DNA of 5,436 nt from Prevotellaceae bacterium. Its GTDB lineage: Bacteria > Bacteroidota > Bacteroidia > Bacteroidales > UBA932. The position numbers and the translations under genes are program-made. The notes under the pieces are model-generated. The model saw only the letters and a program-made list of their open reading frames with translations. It did no database searches and had not been told where the DNA came from. The DNA is taken from the NCBI GenBank assembly GCA_031258755.1, contig JAIRMK010000122.1:1-5436 (forward strand), written 5' to 3'. Below, in pieces: positions 5,285-5,436 of this stretch (position 1 is the stretch's first letter; each line of letters begins with the position of its first letter).

Positions 5285-5436
5285 ATGGCTATAAAACCTT
5301 ACGACCGCAACATTCCCTACAACCAATTACCGCTACTTCCCCCTCCCGATGAGAAAATTTTGACCATCGAGATTATGAAAGCCTTGAATAAGGCCAACCG
5401 GGCATTGGCCGAATTAAAGGGTATTGCGCAAAAGTT
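5285..5436 (+). CDS. Fic-family protein, N-terminal fragment
   Basis: The frame opens at ATG 5285 and runs 50 full codons to the end of the window without a stop. The sequence, beginning MAIKPYDRNIPYNQLPLLPP and ending NKANRALAELKGIAQK, matches the Fic_N region that precedes the Fic catalytic domain. Marks are the L-P-x-L-P-P stretch at about 15-20, an acidic residue pair, a helix with I-M-K-A-L-N-K-A at about 30-37 and the hallmark A-L-A-E-L-K-G at about 40-46. Complete members are usually 350-400 residues with an HPFxxGNGR motif, often a C-terminal winged helix, and transfer AMP from ATP to target proteins or remove it. None of these catalytic parts is visible here. It lies behind an elaborate repeat-rich promoter, suggesting tight repression. 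Confidence 0.85.
   Translation, partial: MAIKPYDRNIPYNQLPLLPPPDEKILTIEIMKALNKANRALAELKGIAQK

Larger units (their letters stand above)
5112..5285. promoter_or_regulatory. Phased array of TGACA/TGTCA half-sites, putative extended operator
   Basis: Nine exact five-base half-sites lie at 5114 (TGACA), 5133 (TGTCA), 5153 (TGACA), 5173 (TGTCA), 5183 (TGACA), 5202 (TGTCA), 5222 (TGACA), 5241 (TGTCA) and 5280 (TGTCA). A TTTGCCA at 5259-5265, one base from TTTGACA, fills the only empty slot, at 5261. Steps are 19, 20, 20, 10, 19, 20, 19, 20 and 19 bp, and orientation alternates without exception. Most cores extend to TTGACAG/CTGTCAA. The last five sites flank the -33 box, fill the spacer, overlap the -7 box and overlap the fic ATG. 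Regular spacing near two helical turns suggests cooperative binding of a dimeric repressor; which protein binds is unknown, and autoregulation by the Fic module is inference. Confidence 0.75.

Noticed and set aside
5111..5285. CRISPR array or iteron replication origin
   Set aside because: The repeats are only 5-12 bp, alternate in orientation and have no unique 30-bp spacers, so it is not CRISPR. No Rep gene or DnaA box cluster is seen, so an origin has no support.
4951..5352. Forward open frame of 133 codons spanning the repeat region into fic
   Set aside because: It would cross the mnmD start, the whole half-site array and the fic promoter. The protein shows no domain, and the fic frame with Fic_N features is clearly the coding one.

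Overview
The window looks like a chromosomal segment of a member of Bacteroidota, most likely Bacteroidales. This is judged from the gene families (a PG0541-type small protein, a DUF1573 protein, MeaB, a 56-residue 2[4Fe-4S] ferredoxin, a stand-alone MnmD) and from several promoters of the Bacteroides type, with a -7 box TAnnTTTG and in two cases a well-spaced -33 TTTG. The A-rich leaders with few Shine-Dalgarno sequences agree. The species cannot be named from the sequence.

Left part (1-1257, + strand): the last 45 codons of a four-helix-bundle protein (TIGR02436/S23 type), a 97-residue PG0541-family protein flanked on both sides by short tandem repeats, then a two-gene module. That module is a 53-residue protein (560-721) whose stop overlaps by ATGA the start of a TacT-like GNAT acetyltransferase (718-1257). 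It has the architecture of a toxin-antitoxin pair.

Middle (1308-3481, - strand): a secreted DUF1573 protein is followed after only 2 nt by the MeaB GTPase, which services methylmalonyl-CoA mutase. A short imperfect palindrome separates the GNAT and meaB stops.

Right part: divergent from DUF1573 lies a ferredoxin gene with a near-ideal Bacteroides promoter and a clear intrinsic terminator. Next come mgsA (methylglyoxal synthase, +) and mnmD (tRNA wobble-uridine methyltransferase, -), convergent with interlocking stop codons. The window ends with the first 50 codons of a Fic-family protein (+).

The most unusual structure is the 223-bp region between mnmD and the fic gene. It carries nine exact TGACA/TGTCA half-sites plus one single-mismatch copy. 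They alternate strictly in orientation and are spaced 19-20 bp apart (one step of 10 bp). The array runs from 5112 to the fic start codon and straddles the -33 box, spacer, -7 box and initiation codon of the fic promoter. It reads as an extended cooperative operator, not a simple palindrome. No gap between genes exceeds about 225 bp.
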